From contig PXEJ01000150.1 in NCBI GenBank assembly GCA_003566215.1, positions 1 through 5,629 on the forward strand: a stretch of 5,629 nt of DNA, in the 5' to 3' direction. Each line of letters begins with the position of its first letter. Positions within the stretch are counted from its first letter, which is position 1. Shown one piece after another: positions 5,497 to 5,629 of the stretch. The stretch is from Cyanobacteria bacterium T3Sed10_376R1m (GTDB lineage: Bacteria > Cyanobacteriota > Cyanobacteriia > Cyanobacteriales > Cyanobacteriaceae). The notes below the pieces were generated by a model. The model saw nothing but the letters and a program-made list of their open reading frames with translations. It was not told the origin of the DNA and made no database searches. Made by a program: the position numbers and the translations under genes.

Positions 5497-5533
5497 GATG
5501 AGGGTAGAAAACCAAGAAGAAGAGTGAGAATTA

Positions 5534-5555
5534 GCCATTTATTTTAATGAATGGC
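5534..5555. repeat. Strong stem-loop downstream of gltD
   Basis: GCCATTTAT (5534-5542) pairs with ATGAATGGC (5547-5555): nine pairs with one G-U and a 4-nt loop. No T-run follows on the + strand. It may protect the transcript end or act with the terminator hairpin 12 bases later. Confidence 0.45.
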
Positions 5556-5565
5556 AGAACGAACG

Positions 5566-5595
5566 TTGCAGATTTTAATCTGCTTTTGATACAAT
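5566..5595 (+). promoter_or_regulatory. Possible promoter for a gene beyond the right edge
   Basis: TGATACAAT (5587-5595) reads as an extended -10, TGn followed by TACAAT (five of six to consensus). TTGCAG (5566-5571) is a weak -35 at 18 bp. It overlaps the terminator hairpin, a compact end-to-start arrangement. No gene start is visible in the remaining 34 bases. Confidence 0.3.
5568..5587 (+). terminator. Probable intrinsic terminator of gltD
   Basis: GCAGATT (5568-5574) and AATCTGC (5577-5583) are exact complements, folding as a 6-7-bp stem with a tiny loop, and TTTT (5584-5587) follows at once. This is the best intrinsic terminator in the window, about 95 bases after the gltD stop. Confidence 0.55.
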
Positions 5596-5629
5596 AATTC
5601 TAGCCGATAATATAGGTGAAAAACCCTAC

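Noticed and set aside
1..5629. CRISPR array, tRNA/rRNA gene, insertion sequence or attachment site
   Set aside because: No regularly spaced repeats, no cloverleaf or rRNA-like segment, no transposase and no long terminal repeats were seen.

Overview
The window looks like a piece of a low-GC cyanobacterial chromosome. Four exact copies of the HIP1 octamer GCGATCGC occur in 5.6 kb (543, 2257, 4540, 5434), all inside genes. The exosortase resembles the cyanobacterial 'cyanoexosortase B' type. The intergenic DNA is very AT-rich and most starts have weak Shine-Dalgarno sequences. A unicellular or simple filamentous cyanobacterium of the Cyanobacterium/Geminocystis kind would fit, but I cannot fix the genus from this sequence alone.

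Layout, all genes on the + strand. Positions 1-216 carry no convincing gene. A 41-codon ORF (217-342) ends in a TGATG overlap with a PLP-dependent DegT/DnrJ/EryC1/StrS-family sugar aminotransferase (342-1484). After a 108-bp gap holding an 11-bp-spaced direct repeat come an integral-membrane exosortase (1593-2540) and, 8 bp later, its single-pass partner protein (2549-3466). The stop codon of the partner lies in a bulged stem-loop. A 523-bp non-coding stretch follows (3467-3989), rich in inverted and direct repeats. It probably contains the promoter and a long leader of the next gene. gltD, the small subunit of NAD(P)H-dependent glutamate synthase, fills 3990-5474. The tail (5475-5629) holds stem-loops, one a plausible intrinsic terminator, and a possible promoter for a gene outside the window.

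Functionally there are two units. The first is a surface/envelope module. The exosortase and its partner are expected to cleave and process PEP-CTERM-type proteins at the membrane, and the aminotransferase is expected to make an amino sugar for a surface glycan. Their adjacency agrees with the known link between exosortases and exopolysaccharide, but no PEP-CTERM substrate is encoded here. The second unit is core nitrogen assimilation (gltD), with gltB not in the window. The genes themselves are of known families. The less explained parts are the non-coding structures upstream of gltD and the small ORF in front of the aminotransferase.
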